NCBI RefSeq assembly: GCF_900215435.1
Contig: NZ_OCMY01000001.1
Location: 4,154,001 to 4,218,000, forward strand
Direction: 5' to 3'
Length of the DNA: 64,000 nucleotides
From: Candidatus Pantoea floridensis
GTDB lineage: Bacteria; Pseudomonadota; Gammaproteobacteria; Enterobacterales; Enterobacteriaceae
Shown: positions 43,441 to 52,250 of the stretch, one piece after another
Numbering within the stretch: the first letter of the stretch is position 1
Layout of the letters: the number at the start of each line of letters is the position of its first letter
Position numbers and translations under genes: made by a program
Notes under the pieces: generated by a model
The model's input: the letters and a program-made list of their open reading frames with translations, nothing else
Databases searched by the model: none
What the model was told of the DNA's origin: nothing

Positions 43441-43940
43441 TGACGCAACGGAAGGAACCGGATGCTCCCTACCGCCTGTTTTATCGTTTAGTGAAAGAAG
43501 AGTACGCCAGCGATGCCTTTAGCGGCGCTGGCGCAGAAAAATGGGGCGGTCGCTGGAATCCGCCCGGTATTAAAACGGTTTATCTCAGCAGCTCAAAGGC
43601 GCTCGCCACGCTGGAACTGGTGGTGCATACGGGTAAAGCCATGCTGGAGAAAAGTCGCTTTGTGATCTTTACCGTGCCGGTTCCAGAAAGCGAAATTATG
43701 GCGCTGGACAGCAGCAAGCTGCCCAGCGACTGGCATAAATATCAGCAGCAGGAAGAGACGCAGGCGATTGGCGCGGCCTTTCTCAATCTGGAGAGTGAAT
43801 TGCCTTTGCTGCTGACGGTGCCGAGCATTCTGACCGGTGAAGACAATGCCATTTTGCATCCCGATCATCCCGCCGCTGCCGCCCTTTTCGCCCAGGCCAC
43901 TTCAGCGCCCTTCACGCTTGACCGGCGGATTAAGGAGTGA
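43440..43940 (+). CDS. RES-domain toxin
   Basis: 166-residue RES toxin. The family is named for conserved Arg, Glu and Ser: Arg in YRLVKEEYASDAFSG or GGRWNPPG (Arg16, Arg39), Glu59 in ATLELVVH, and Ser129 in TVPSILTGEDN. Known members degrade NAD+ or ADP-ribosylate phosphoribosyl pyrophosphate synthetase. All marks are intact, so this should be an active toxin. Confidence 0.9.
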   Translation: MTQRKEPDAPYRLFYRLVKEEYASDAFSGAGAEKWGGRWNPPGIKTVYLSSSKALATLELVVHTGKAMLEKSRFVIFTVPVPESEIMALDSSKLPSDWHKYQQQEETQAIGAAFLNLESELPLLLTVPSILTGEDNAILHPDHPAAAALFAQATSAPFTLDRRIKE

Positions 43941-43969
43941 TGCCGCGCGCAGGAATGGCGATCAACATA

Positions 43970-45232
43970 TTAGCGCTGCGGTCTGGCCAATGCATATGCC
44001 GCCGTTAAATCCAGACGTTGCCAGAACGACTGCTCGGCGTTATTACCCGACAACGGATAACCGTTAGGTAATGCACTTTTCACCATCAGGCCGCGAATCT
44101 GCGCATCAGAAAGCTGCGGCAGCGCCGCCTTCAACAAGATCTCCGCGCCCTGCGGCACCTTAACCGGCGTATTTTTTACCGCGGCTTTCGGCAGGTTATA
44201 ACTCATGGTGAAGCGATAGAACGGCAGCATAGCTGGCGAGCGGTACGGATCGTTTTTGCCCTCACTGCGTGCACACTCTGCAAGCGTAGTACCACACTCT
44301 TTCTCCAATGCGGCTCGCAGCTGATCGCGCGCTTCACTGAACAGCGCCTGATAACGCGCATCGTTGAGGTAATTTGCCACGTTACGCTGCGCCACCATGC
44401 GAGAACCCATCACATCCAACGGATAATGCACGCCTAACACCACACGCGAATAACCGTACCGCGCTCCTCGCGTCACCAGCGCTTCAAAACGCTCCGGTAC
44501 CATTTCGGCCAACAACAAGGCGTCGGTGTAACCGGTATTGGTGTGGCCACTTGGGAAGGAGCCGCCGTCGGCGGTATAACGTACATTGTCTTTCACTACC
44601 ACATCGTCTGGCACCAGATGGATGCTGTTGCCCTCATGTAGAAAAGGCCGTGGGTAATTAAAATGTTTCTTCGCCGCGCTGGTGCTGACTTCGCTAGCTT
44701 TAATCAGGGCTGCCGCTTTGCCGATTTCACCTTTGTCGTAAGCCGTGAGGAACGCTTTGCCAAGGCGCGGACCGAGCGCATCGGAGAGGAAATAGAGATA
44801 GCTAATCGCTTCCGCATCGGCCAGAGCCTGATGACGGACGTTTTGCGTGGCGTTCAGGTTGATGCTGCTGACGGTGGCGCGGCTGGCATCCAGTACGCTG
44901 CTGGGCAGTGCGCTAAAGCCGGAAAGCAACGCTATGCCCGCCTGCTGATTCTCTTTGCTTTTGAAGTCGTAACCGTTGTTTTTTAGCCACTGCGTGTCGG
45001 CCTGTTTCGCTGTCTGCCTGGCCTTTTCCAGCTGTTCACGCGTTAAGGCACTGGCGTTGCCTTGCAGCGCCTGCCGTTCAGCCTGCAGTGATTGCTGTTC
45101 AAGTTGGGAGTAGCCGGGCGTGGAACCGGTAGACGTTAGATCGGCTAGCGCAGCAGCGTCGGGCAGTGAAACCGCATACGCCTGCTGTGCCAGCAGTAGA
45201 ACCGTTGCAATCAGTGTGAAGCGGGTTTTCAT
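43970..45232 (-). CDS. Periplasmic PAP2-family acid phosphatase
   Basis: 420 residues with a signal peptide cut near residue 20 (AYAVS). The three phosphatase motifs are present: KKHFNYPRP (Lys189, Arg195), FPSGHTN (His230) and SRVVLGVHYPLD (Arg263, His269). Class A acid phosphatases of this type (PhoN-like) are about 250 residues. Here an N-terminal helical region of about 120 residues and a C-terminal tail are added. It would release phosphate from organic phosphates outside the inner membrane. Confidence 0.87.
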   Translation of the reverse strand: MKTRFTLIATVLLLAQQAYAVSLPDAAALADLTSTGSTPGYSQLEQQSLQAERQALQGNASALTREQLEKARQTAKQADTQWLKNNGYDFKSKENQQAGIALLSGFSALPSSVLDASRATVSSINLNATQNVRHQALADAEAISYLYFLSDALGPRLGKAFLTAYDKGEIGKAAALIKASEVSTSAAKKHFNYPRPFLHEGNSIHLVPDDVVVKDNVRYTADGGSFPSGHTNTGYTDALLLAEMVPERFEALVTRGARYGYSRVVLGVHYPLDVMGSRMVAQRNVANYLNDARYQALFSEARDQLRAALEKECGTTLAECARSEGKNDPYRSPAMLPFYRFTMSYNLPKAAVKNTPVKVPQGAEILLKAALPQLSDAQIRGLMVKSALPNGYPLSGNNAEQSFWQRLDLTAAYALARPQR

Positions 45233-45307
45233 TATTTTCCCCTGTTATCAAAATATTACCTTGCCGGGGAAACACGCTAGCACCCTGTTGTGACAGATTT
45301 ATTTCAC

Positions 45308-45547
45308 TTAACGACACTGACTGGAACAGTTTTGTACGCAAATTTGTGCCAGCGAGCCGCAGCCGCCTCCGTTGTCGTTCTTGCACTGCGATTGCTGCAC
45401 GTAGCAGTTTTGCTGACACGCCGACACATCGCACTTCGCGGCAATTGGCGTTAGCTGCACTACCGGCGCTTTTCTCTCCGGCTGCCATTGCGGTTGCGCC
45501 AGCACGCTAGCGCTGAATAGCAGCGTAAAAGCCATTATCCACTTCAT
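45308..45547 (-). CDS. Small cysteine-rich secreted protein
   Basis: 79 residues: a signal peptide of about 16 residues (SASVLAQ), a short linker and then eight cysteines packed into the last 43 residues (KCDVSACQQNCYVQQSQC, GGCGSLAQIC, VQNCSSQC). Even cysteine number and export predict disulfide knotting. The start at 45547 has AGGA seven bases upstream; a longer frame begins at 45604 without a signal. I do not recognise a family. It is 75 bases downstream of nothing on its strand and stands alone, divergent from hpxO. Confidence 0.68.
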   Translation of the reverse strand: MKWIMAFTLLFSASVLAQPQWQPERKAPVVQLTPIAAKCDVSACQQNCYVQQSQCKNDNGGGCGSLAQICVQNCSSQCR

Positions 45548-45700
45548 GAGTAAGTCCTCGCAGAAAGGTTCTATCAGTATGGCTGTTCCCTGGCCAATTA
45601 CCATGCTGAAACCTTTGATTCACAAAAATGCGCAGCTTGCCCTGATAAGGTGCACCAGGCCGTTCCCTTACCGTGCAGCACGCCGAGATAAACACTGAAT

Positions 45701-45724
45701 TATCATTTATAAATCAAAATGATA
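45701..45724. promoter_or_regulatory. Perfect inverted repeat upstream of hpxO
   Basis: TATCATTT-N8-AAATGATA lies about 70 bases before the hpxO start, in the AT-rich gap shared with the cysteine-rich protein gene. It is a candidate operator for an unidentified regulator of urate breakdown. Confidence 0.5.
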
Positions 45725-45795
45725 TCGATAATTTTCTCCATAAACATAACTGGTACAAAAGTTGCAATCTCTAAGGCATAGCAAAGGAGATAAAT

Positions 45796-46953
45796 ATGAA
45801 AGCGATTGTCATTGGTGCGGGCATTGGTGGGATGAGTGCCGCTATTGCGCTGGAGAAAGCGGGTTTTGATACAACGGTGTTTGAAGCAGTGAAAGAGATG
45901 AAGCCGGTGGGTGCGGCAATCTCTATCTGGCCAAACGGCGTTAAATGCCTCAATGCATTAGGCATGAAAGCGTCGCTGCGCGTACTGGGCGGCAACATGG
46001 CGTATATGGCTTACAACGATGCGCACAGCGGCCATACGCTCACCCGCTTCAGCATGACGCCGCTGGTGCAACAGGTTGGTGAATATCCTTACCCGGTGGC
46101 ACGCGCCGAATTACAGGCAATGCTAATCGACACCTACGGTCGTTCGCGTATCAGCTTCGGCAAGCGCGTGACCCAGGTTGAGCAAACCGAGCAAGGCGTC
46201 ACCGCCTGGTTTGATGATGGCAGCCAGGCCGAGGGCGATTTCCTGATTGCCGCTGACGGTGCGCATTCAGTGATCCGTCACTATGTGTTGGGCGAGAGCG
46301 TGGAGCGGCGTTATGCCGGCTACGTTAACTGGAACGGTCTGGTGACCATTGATGAAACCATCGCGCCTGCCGATCAGTGGACCACTTTTGTTGGGGAAGG
46401 CAAACGCGTGTCGCTGATGCCGGTTAGCGGCAATCGCTTCTACTTTTTCTTCGATGTCCCCCTGCCGAAAGGCTTACCGGAAGATCGTTCCACGCTGAAA
46501 AACGATCTTAAAGGCTACTTCAGCGGCTGGGCCGATCCGGTGCAACGCTTGATTGAAAGCCTCAATCCACAAACCACTAATCGGGTAGAAATTCACGATA
46601 TCGAACCCTTCAGCCGTTTCGTCAAAGGTCGCGTGGCCTTGCTGGGCGATGCAGCGCACAGCACCACGCCGGATATCGGGCAAGGTGGCTGCGCGGCAAT
46701 GGAAGATGCGGTGGTGCTGGCGCAGACGCTGGCAGCGCATTCGCTGGGGATTGAGGATGCGCTGCTACGCTACGAAGCACGGCGCGTGGATCGCACCAAA
46801 GATCTGGTCCTTAAGGCGCGCAAGCGCTGCGATGTGACGCATGCGAAAGATGCTGAAGTGACCGCGGCGTGGTACGCGGATTTGAAAAACGAAACCGGCG
46901 AGCGCGTGCTGGCCGGAATGATCGAAACCATTGAAGGCGGGCCGTTCGGGTGA
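45796..46953 (+). CDS. hpxO: FAD-dependent urate hydroxylase HpxO
   Basis: 385 residues, same length and pattern as Klebsiella HpxO. FAD motif IVIGAGIGGMSAAIALEKAG, then the second-FAD motif RGRVALLGDAAHSTTPDIGQG (in parts, about 270-295, ending GGCAAMEDA). HpxO uses NADH and O2 to turn urate into 5-hydroxyisourate. AAGGAG precedes the ATG. The guaD-xdhABC genes just beyond dcp would make its substrate. Other hpx genes are absent here. Confidence 0.9.
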   Translation: MKAIVIGAGIGGMSAAIALEKAGFDTTVFEAVKEMKPVGAAISIWPNGVKCLNALGMKASLRVLGGNMAYMAYNDAHSGHTLTRFSMTPLVQQVGEYPYPVARAELQAMLIDTYGRSRISFGKRVTQVEQTEQGVTAWFDDGSQAEGDFLIAADGAHSVIRHYVLGESVERRYAGYVNWNGLVTIDETIAPADQWTTFVGEGKRVSLMPVSGNRFYFFFDVPLPKGLPEDRSTLKNDLKGYFSGWADPVQRLIESLNPQTTNRVEIHDIEPFSRFVKGRVALLGDAAHSTTPDIGQGGCAAMEDAVVLAQTLAAHSLGIEDALLRYEARRVDRTKDLVLKARKRCDVTHAKDAEVTAAWYADLKNETGERVLAGMIETIEGGPFG

Positions 46954-46957
46954 ACCG

Positions 46958-46977
46958 GGTCGCCATGAATGGCGACC
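46958..46977 (+). repeat. Dispersed palindromic repeat, copy 3
   Basis: GGTCGCCAT-GA-ATGGCGACC followed by CTAC lies in the 37-base gap between the convergent hpxO and dcp genes, where it also serves as the only hairpin for both 3' ends. The second palindrome of the family is missing at this copy. Confidence 0.75.
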
Positions 46978-46990
46978 CTACAAACAATCG

Positions 46991-49042
46991 TTACGCGTCC
47001 TCCAGACCACGGTTTTTCAGCATCGGGCCGATCTCCGGCTCTCTGCCGCGCCAGGCCAGCCACAGATGCTGCAGGTCGGTGCTATTGCCGCGCGACAGAA
47101 TATGGTCGCGGAACTGCTGGCCGTTTTCGCGTGTTAATCCACCTCGTTCAACAAAGGCCTGATAGCCATCATCGGCCAGCATCTGCGTCCAGATATAGGC
47201 GTAATAACCGGCCGCATAACCGCCGCCCCAAATGTGACGGAAATAGCTGGAACGATAACGCGGCGGAACCGCCGCCAGCGCGATGTTTTCCGCCGCCAGC
47301 GCTTGTAGTTCAAAGTGACTCACGTCCTGCGGATTATCTTGGGTCGTGAGCGAATGCCACTGCAAATCCAGAAGCGCCGCGGCCAGCAGCTCGGTCATGT
47401 CATAGCCTTTGTTGAACTTCGCGGCACGCACCATCTTGTCACGCAATTCGCCAGGCATCGCCTCGCCGCTTTGGTAGTGACGCGCATAGTTAGCAAACAC
47501 CGCTTCGTTGCTGGCCCAATGCTCGTTGATCTGCGACGGGAACTCGACAAAATCGCGCGGCGTGGCGGTGCCGGACAGGCTCGGATAACGCTGGTTCGCA
47601 AATAAACCGTGCAGCGCGTGACCAAATTCATGGAACAGCGTAATCACTTCGTCCCAGCTCAGCAGCGCCGGCTGGCCAGCCTGCGGCTTGGTGTAGTTGC
47701 AGACGTTGTAGATCACCGGCTTGCTGCCGAGCAGCGTGCTTTGGTCGACAAAATTGCTCATCCACGCGCCGCCGCTCTTGTTATCGCGCTTGAAGAAATC
47801 GGTGTAGAACAGCGCTAGCGGTGTATCGTCGGCATCGAAAATCTCATACACGTTGACGTCGGGATGATAAACCGGCAGATCGTGACGCTGGCTAAAACGG
47901 ATACCAAACAGCTGGCTGGCGGACCAAAACACGCCCTTCTCCAGCACGTTGTTCAGCTCGAAATAAGGGCGGATTTGGCTCTCATCCAGCGCGTATTTAT
48001 CTTTGCGTACCTGCTCGGCATAGAAATTCCAGTCCCAGACGCGCAGCGGGAAACGGTGATGCGCTTGCTCAATGGCGCGCTGGATATCAGCGGCTTCGCG
48101 TTCTGCGCGTGCGCGCGCGGCAGGCACAATGTTACGCATAAAGGCAAACGCGGCATCTGGCGTTTTTGCCATCTGATCCTGCATGCTCCATTCGGCATAG
48201 GTTTTGAATCCGAGCAAGCTCGCCTGCTGAGCGCGTAGCTGCGCCATGCGCAACACGATGGCGCGCGTGTCGTTATCATCGCCCTGCTCGCTGCGCGTTA
48301 GTGCCTGCTGGAACAACGCTTCACGCGTGGCGCGTACCTCCAGCGATTGTAAGGCCGGTTGCTGGGTGGTGTTTTGCAGGGCGATCAGCCATTCACCGTG
48401 TAAACCGCGCGCTTCGGCGGCGGCTTTGGCGTGCGCCAGATCGTCTTCACTTAATCCTGCCAACGCCCGCACATCGCTTACCACATAGGCGCCCGCTTTG
48501 GTGGCGGCTAAGAGCTTGTTGCCAAAGCGCGTGCTGAGGCTCGCCAGTTCCTGATTGCAGGCACGCAGTTGGGTTTTATCGGCTTCGCTCAGGCTAGCGC
48601 CCGCCAGCTGGAAATGCTGCCAGGTGACTTCCACCAGACGCATCGCTTCGGCATCCGGACACTGCGAACCGCGCTGTTGATACACGCTATCGAGGCGGGC
48701 GAACAGCTGGCTGTTAAGGCAGATTTCATCGTTCAGCGCGGTGAGCTGCGGCGTAATCTGTTCGTCGATTTCCTGCAGGCGATCGCTGGTATTGGCAGAG
48801 GTCATCGCGCCAAACACCAGATTGACGCGTTTTAACAGCTGACCGCTGCGCTCCAGCGCCTCATAGGTGTTGGCAAAGTCTGGCGCATCCGGATTGTTGG
48901 CGATTGCCGCCACTTCGCGGCGTTTTTCTGCAATGCCCGCTTCTAGCGCAGGCAGAAAATCGTCTTCCTGAATCTGATCAAAGGGTGGCGTTTGATACGG
49001 CAAACGGCTGGCGGTGAAAAACGGATTGGCTCGTGAAGTCAT
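46991..49042 (-). CDS. dcp: Dipeptidyl carboxypeptidase II (Dcp)
   Basis: 683-residue M3 metallopeptidase, matching E. coli Dcp throughout. Zinc motif HEFGH at residues 471-475, and conserved NEHWASNEAVFANYARHY and SRGNSTDLQHLW segments (in parts). It removes C-terminal dipeptides in the cytoplasm or periplasm during peptide degradation. It stands alone; in E. coli it lies next to ydfG. Confidence 0.95.
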   Translation of the reverse strand: MTSRANPFFTASRLPYQTPPFDQIQEDDFLPALEAGIAEKRREVAAIANNPDAPDFANTYEALERSGQLLKRVNLVFGAMTSANTSDRLQEIDEQITPQLTALNDEICLNSQLFARLDSVYQQRGSQCPDAEAMRLVEVTWQHFQLAGASLSEADKTQLRACNQELASLSTRFGNKLLAATKAGAYVVSDVRALAGLSEDDLAHAKAAAEARGLHGEWLIALQNTTQQPALQSLEVRATREALFQQALTRSEQGDDNDTRAIVLRMAQLRAQQASLLGFKTYAEWSMQDQMAKTPDAAFAFMRNIVPAARARAEREAADIQRAIEQAHHRFPLRVWDWNFYAEQVRKDKYALDESQIRPYFELNNVLEKGVFWSASQLFGIRFSQRHDLPVYHPDVNVYEIFDADDTPLALFYTDFFKRDNKSGGAWMSNFVDQSTLLGSKPVIYNVCNYTKPQAGQPALLSWDEVITLFHEFGHALHGLFANQRYPSLSGTATPRDFVEFPSQINEHWASNEAVFANYARHYQSGEAMPGELRDKMVRAAKFNKGYDMTELLAAALLDLQWHSLTTQDNPQDVSHFELQALAAENIALAAVPPRYRSSYFRHIWGGGYAAGYYAYIWTQMLADDGYQAFVERGGLTRENGQQFRDHILSRGNSTDLQHLWLAWRGREPEIGPMLKNRGLEDA

Positions 49043-49114
49043 TATCGCTCCTGATAATCAGCAACGCCGCACGGCGGCGGCGGGATGTTTCTATCCTGGC
49101 AGTTTCCACCTCTC

Positions 49115-49897
49115 TCAACAACTTATCGCCTGCTGCTGATAAACGCTGATGATTTCGCCCGCCACCGCCACCGCAATTTCAGCTGGCAACTTACCCTTCA
49201 CATCCGCTAAACCAATCGGGCAGCGCAGGCGTGCAACGGATTCGGCAGCAATGCCTTTGCCCTCCAGCCGATAGCGAAAGCGCTGGGCTTTCGTCGCCGA
49301 GCCAATCACCCCGGCATAGCGGAAATCGCCGCGGCGCAGAATCGCCTCGCTGAGCGCCAGATCCAGCGGATGATCGTGGGTCATTACCACAAAGTAACTG
49401 TCAGGTGCGGCTTCCTGCACACAGTCGATTGGATCGTCGACCTGGCGCACCGTGACGCCAGCCGGTACCGTGCGAAACTGTGCGGCGCGGCTATCAATCC
49501 AGGTGATATGGCACGGCAAGGTGGCCAGTAAATTCACCAACGCCTGGCCAACATGACCGGCACCAAACAGGTGAATTTCCGGCTGATGCTGCATCAGCGG
49601 CTCAAACAGCAACGTGGCGTGACCGCCGCAGCACTGGCCGAGACGTGCGGCCAGCGCGAACTCTTCACTGCGCGGTTGCGTGCACCGCTGCTGCAGCATG
49701 GCACGCGCTTGCGCAATGCACTGGTACTCAAGATGACCACCGCCAATTGTCAGAAACGTATCGCTGGCGCTTACCACCATCTTACTGCCGCGATCGCGCG
49801 GTACCGAGCCACGCTCGCTGAGCACGGTGATGAGCACGCAGCTTTCGCGCTTTTCGCGCAGGCTGTGCAGCACGCTGATCCAGTCATGATAAATCAT
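49115..49897 (-). CDS. xdhC: Xanthine dehydrogenase accessory protein XdhC
   Basis: 260 residues. N-terminal XdhC/CoxI domain (VLITVLSERGSVPRDRGSKMVV in parts) with GQCCGGHATLLFEPL, then a Rossmann-type domain (IHLFGAGHVGQALVNLLATL). XdhC binds, protects and inserts the molybdenum cofactor into XdhB. The start at 49897 has GGAG upstream and overlaps the xdhB end by 14 bases; an in-frame opening farther upstream runs inside xdhB. Last gene of the purine operon. Confidence 0.9.
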   Translation of the reverse strand: MIYHDWISVLHSLREKRESCVLITVLSERGSVPRDRGSKMVVSASDTFLTIGGGHLEYQCIAQARAMLQQRCTQPRSEEFALAARLGQCCGGHATLLFEPLMQHQPEIHLFGAGHVGQALVNLLATLPCHITWIDSRAAQFRTVPAGVTVRQVDDPIDCVQEAAPDSYFVVMTHDHPLDLALSEAILRRGDFRYAGVIGSATKAQRFRYRLEGKGIAAESVARLRCPIGLADVKGKLPAEIAVAVAGEIISVYQQQAISC

Positions 49898-52250
49898 GCT
49901 CTGCTCCTGATAAGCGCTGAATCCCCCAGAACACCCGCTCTGGCGTGGCCGGTGCATCCAGCTGCGGATGGCGGCGATAGTTGTCGACGCTGGCGACGGC
50001 ATCCTGCAATGCACACCACACGGCAATGCCTAACATAAAGGGCGGCTCGCCAACGGCTTTCGAATGGAACACCGTGTCCTGCGGATTTTTGCGATTCTCC
50101 ACCAGCGTGACGCGCAGATCGCTCGGCACATCGCTGATCGCCGGGATTTTGTAGCTGGCCGGACCGTCGGTGAGCAGTTTGCCCTTATCATTCCATACCA
50201 GCTCTTCGCAGGTGAGCCAGCCCATGCCCTGCACGAAACCGCCCTCCACTTGCCCGATATCGATAGCGGGATTCAGTGAGGCGCCCACATCATGCAGAAT
50301 ATCGGCGCGCAGCAGGCGGTATTCACCGGTCAGGGTATCGACCAACACTTCGCAGCAGGCGGCGCCGTAAGAGAAGTAATAGAACGGTTTGCCGCGGCCG
50401 GCGGCACGATCGTAATGGATACCCGGCACTTTATAGAAGCCGGTGGCAGAGAGCGGCACCTGGTTAAGCCAGGCAAGCTGTGCCACCTGCGCAAAAGTAA
50501 AGTGCTTCTCACCAACGCGCACAATGCCGTTACTAAAGCTCACCGCGTCAGCAGCACATTGATGCTGCTGACACAGCATCTCGGTCATGCGATCGCGCAG
50601 GATTTGCGCGGCATTCTGCGCCGCTTTGCCGTTGAGATCGGCGCCGCTTGAGGCGGCAGTTGGCGAGGTATTCGGCACTTTACCGGTATCGGTGGCGGTG
50701 ACCTGAATCTGGCTGATATCGATTTGCAGCACTTCCGCCACAATCTGCGCCACTTTGGTGTTTAACCCCTGACCCATTTCGGTGCCACCATGATTGAGCT
50801 GCACCGTGCCATCGGTGTATATCAAAATCAGCGCGCCAGCCTGATTAAGGAAGCTGGAGGTAAAGGAGATGCCAAATTTCACTGGCGTCAGCGCCAGCCC
50901 ACGTTTCATCAAACGATTACTGGCGTTAAAGGCGCTTATTTCACGGCGACGTGCCGCATATTCGCTGCTGGTTTCGAGTTGGGCGGTCATCTCATCCAGC
51001 AGATTGTCTTCCACCTGCTGGTGATAATGGGTGATGTTGCGATCGGTTTTGCCATAATAGTTGCGTTTGCGCAGCTCAAGCGGGTCCAGTCCCATTTCCC
51101 GCGCGATGTGATCCATGATCTGCTCAATCGCCACCATGCCCTGCGGGCCGCCGAAGCCGCGATAAGCAGTGTTAGACGCGGTGTGAGTGCGGCAGCGATA
51201 GCCGGTGATCAGCGCATCGCCCAGGTAATAGGCGTTATCGGCGTGAAACATCGCGCGATCGACAATCGATCCGCTGAGATCGAGCGAATAGCCGCAGTTG
51301 CCGGCCAAATCAATTTTCACGCCGCAGAAGCGCCCATCGTCATCAACGCCGACGTCGTAACGTACAAAAAACGGGTGGCGTTTGCCGGTGATTTGCATAT
51401 CGTCGCGCCGCGCCAGACGCATCTTCACCGGTTTACGCAATTGCCGTGCGGCGATAGCACATAAACAGGCCACGCCCGCCGCCTGCGTCTCTTTGCCACC
51501 AAAGCCACCGCCCATGCGGCGCATATCGATGGTGACTTTGTTCATGGTGATGCCCATCACTTCCGCCACCAGTTTTTGCACTTCGGTGGGGTTTTGCGTG
51601 GAGGAGAACACCTGCAGGCTGTCGTCTTCGCCAGGAATCACCAGCGCCGTCTGGGTTTCCAGATAGAAGTGCTCCTGGCCGCCGATATGAAACTCGCCCT
51701 TGATTCGCCGAGGCGCGCGCGCCAGCGCGGCTTCCGCATCACCGCGCTGATGAACATGTGGCTGCTGCACAAAGAAGCGCTGTTCCAGTGCTTCACGCAC
51801 GTCGAGTACCGCCGGAAGTGCTTCATATTCAATGACCGCTGCCGCAGCGCCGGCACGCGCCGCTTCCGGTGAGTCGGCCGCGACGGCAATCACAATTTGG
51901 CCGAAGTATTCGATGTTGTCCTGCGCCAGCAGCGGATCGCCCGGCTCCAGCGGCCCAACATCGTTGAGACCCGGCACATCGCGCCAGGTCAATACGCTGA
52001 CCACGCCCGGCACCGCGTAACAGGGTTGCACATCCAGCTTGAGGATGCGCGCGTGCGCGTGCTCGCTGAGGCGCGGACAGAGATGCAGTAATCCCGGTAA
52101 ATCCGGCTTATCGTCAATATACAGCGCTTCACCGGAGACGTGCTTGTCGGCACTTTCATGTTTGTTGCTGCGTCCCACGCCACTTTGCATGCCGGTGGCG
52201 AACTGCGTTTTCAGCAGGGTTTCATTCAGTTCCGGGCGGTTATGAGACAT
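49884..52250 (-). CDS. xdhB: Xanthine dehydrogenase, molybdopterin-binding subunit
   Basis: 788 residues of the XdhB type. Aldehyde/xanthine dehydrogenase domain near the start (DKHVSGEALYIDD), the GGFGGKET cofactor motif, AYRGFGGPQG, and the catalytic Glu735 in AVGEPPFMLG. It oxidises hypoxanthine and xanthine at the Mo site. It overlaps xdhA by 11 bases. The naming follows the two-subunit Rhodobacter system rather than the E. coli three-gene scheme. Confidence 0.93.
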   Translation of the reverse strand: MSHNRPELNETLLKTQFATGMQSGVGRSNKHESADKHVSGEALYIDDKPDLPGLLHLCPRLSEHAHARILKLDVQPCYAVPGVVSVLTWRDVPGLNDVGPLEPGDPLLAQDNIEYFGQIVIAVAADSPEAARAGAAAAVIEYEALPAVLDVREALEQRFFVQQPHVHQRGDAEAALARAPRRIKGEFHIGGQEHFYLETQTALVIPGEDDSLQVFSSTQNPTEVQKLVAEVMGITMNKVTIDMRRMGGGFGGKETQAAGVACLCAIAARQLRKPVKMRLARRDDMQITGKRHPFFVRYDVGVDDDGRFCGVKIDLAGNCGYSLDLSGSIVDRAMFHADNAYYLGDALITGYRCRTHTASNTAYRGFGGPQGMVAIEQIMDHIAREMGLDPLELRKRNYYGKTDRNITHYHQQVEDNLLDEMTAQLETSSEYAARRREISAFNASNRLMKRGLALTPVKFGISFTSSFLNQAGALILIYTDGTVQLNHGGTEMGQGLNTKVAQIVAEVLQIDISQIQVTATDTGKVPNTSPTAASSGADLNGKAAQNAAQILRDRMTEMLCQQHQCAADAVSFSNGIVRVGEKHFTFAQVAQLAWLNQVPLSATGFYKVPGIHYDRAAGRGKPFYYFSYGAACCEVLVDTLTGEYRLLRADILHDVGASLNPAIDIGQVEGGFVQGMGWLTCEELVWNDKGKLLTDGPASYKIPAISDVPSDLRVTLVENRKNPQDTVFHSKAVGEPPFMLGIAVWCALQDAVASVDNYRRHPQLDAPATPERVFWGIQRLSGAEHDLS

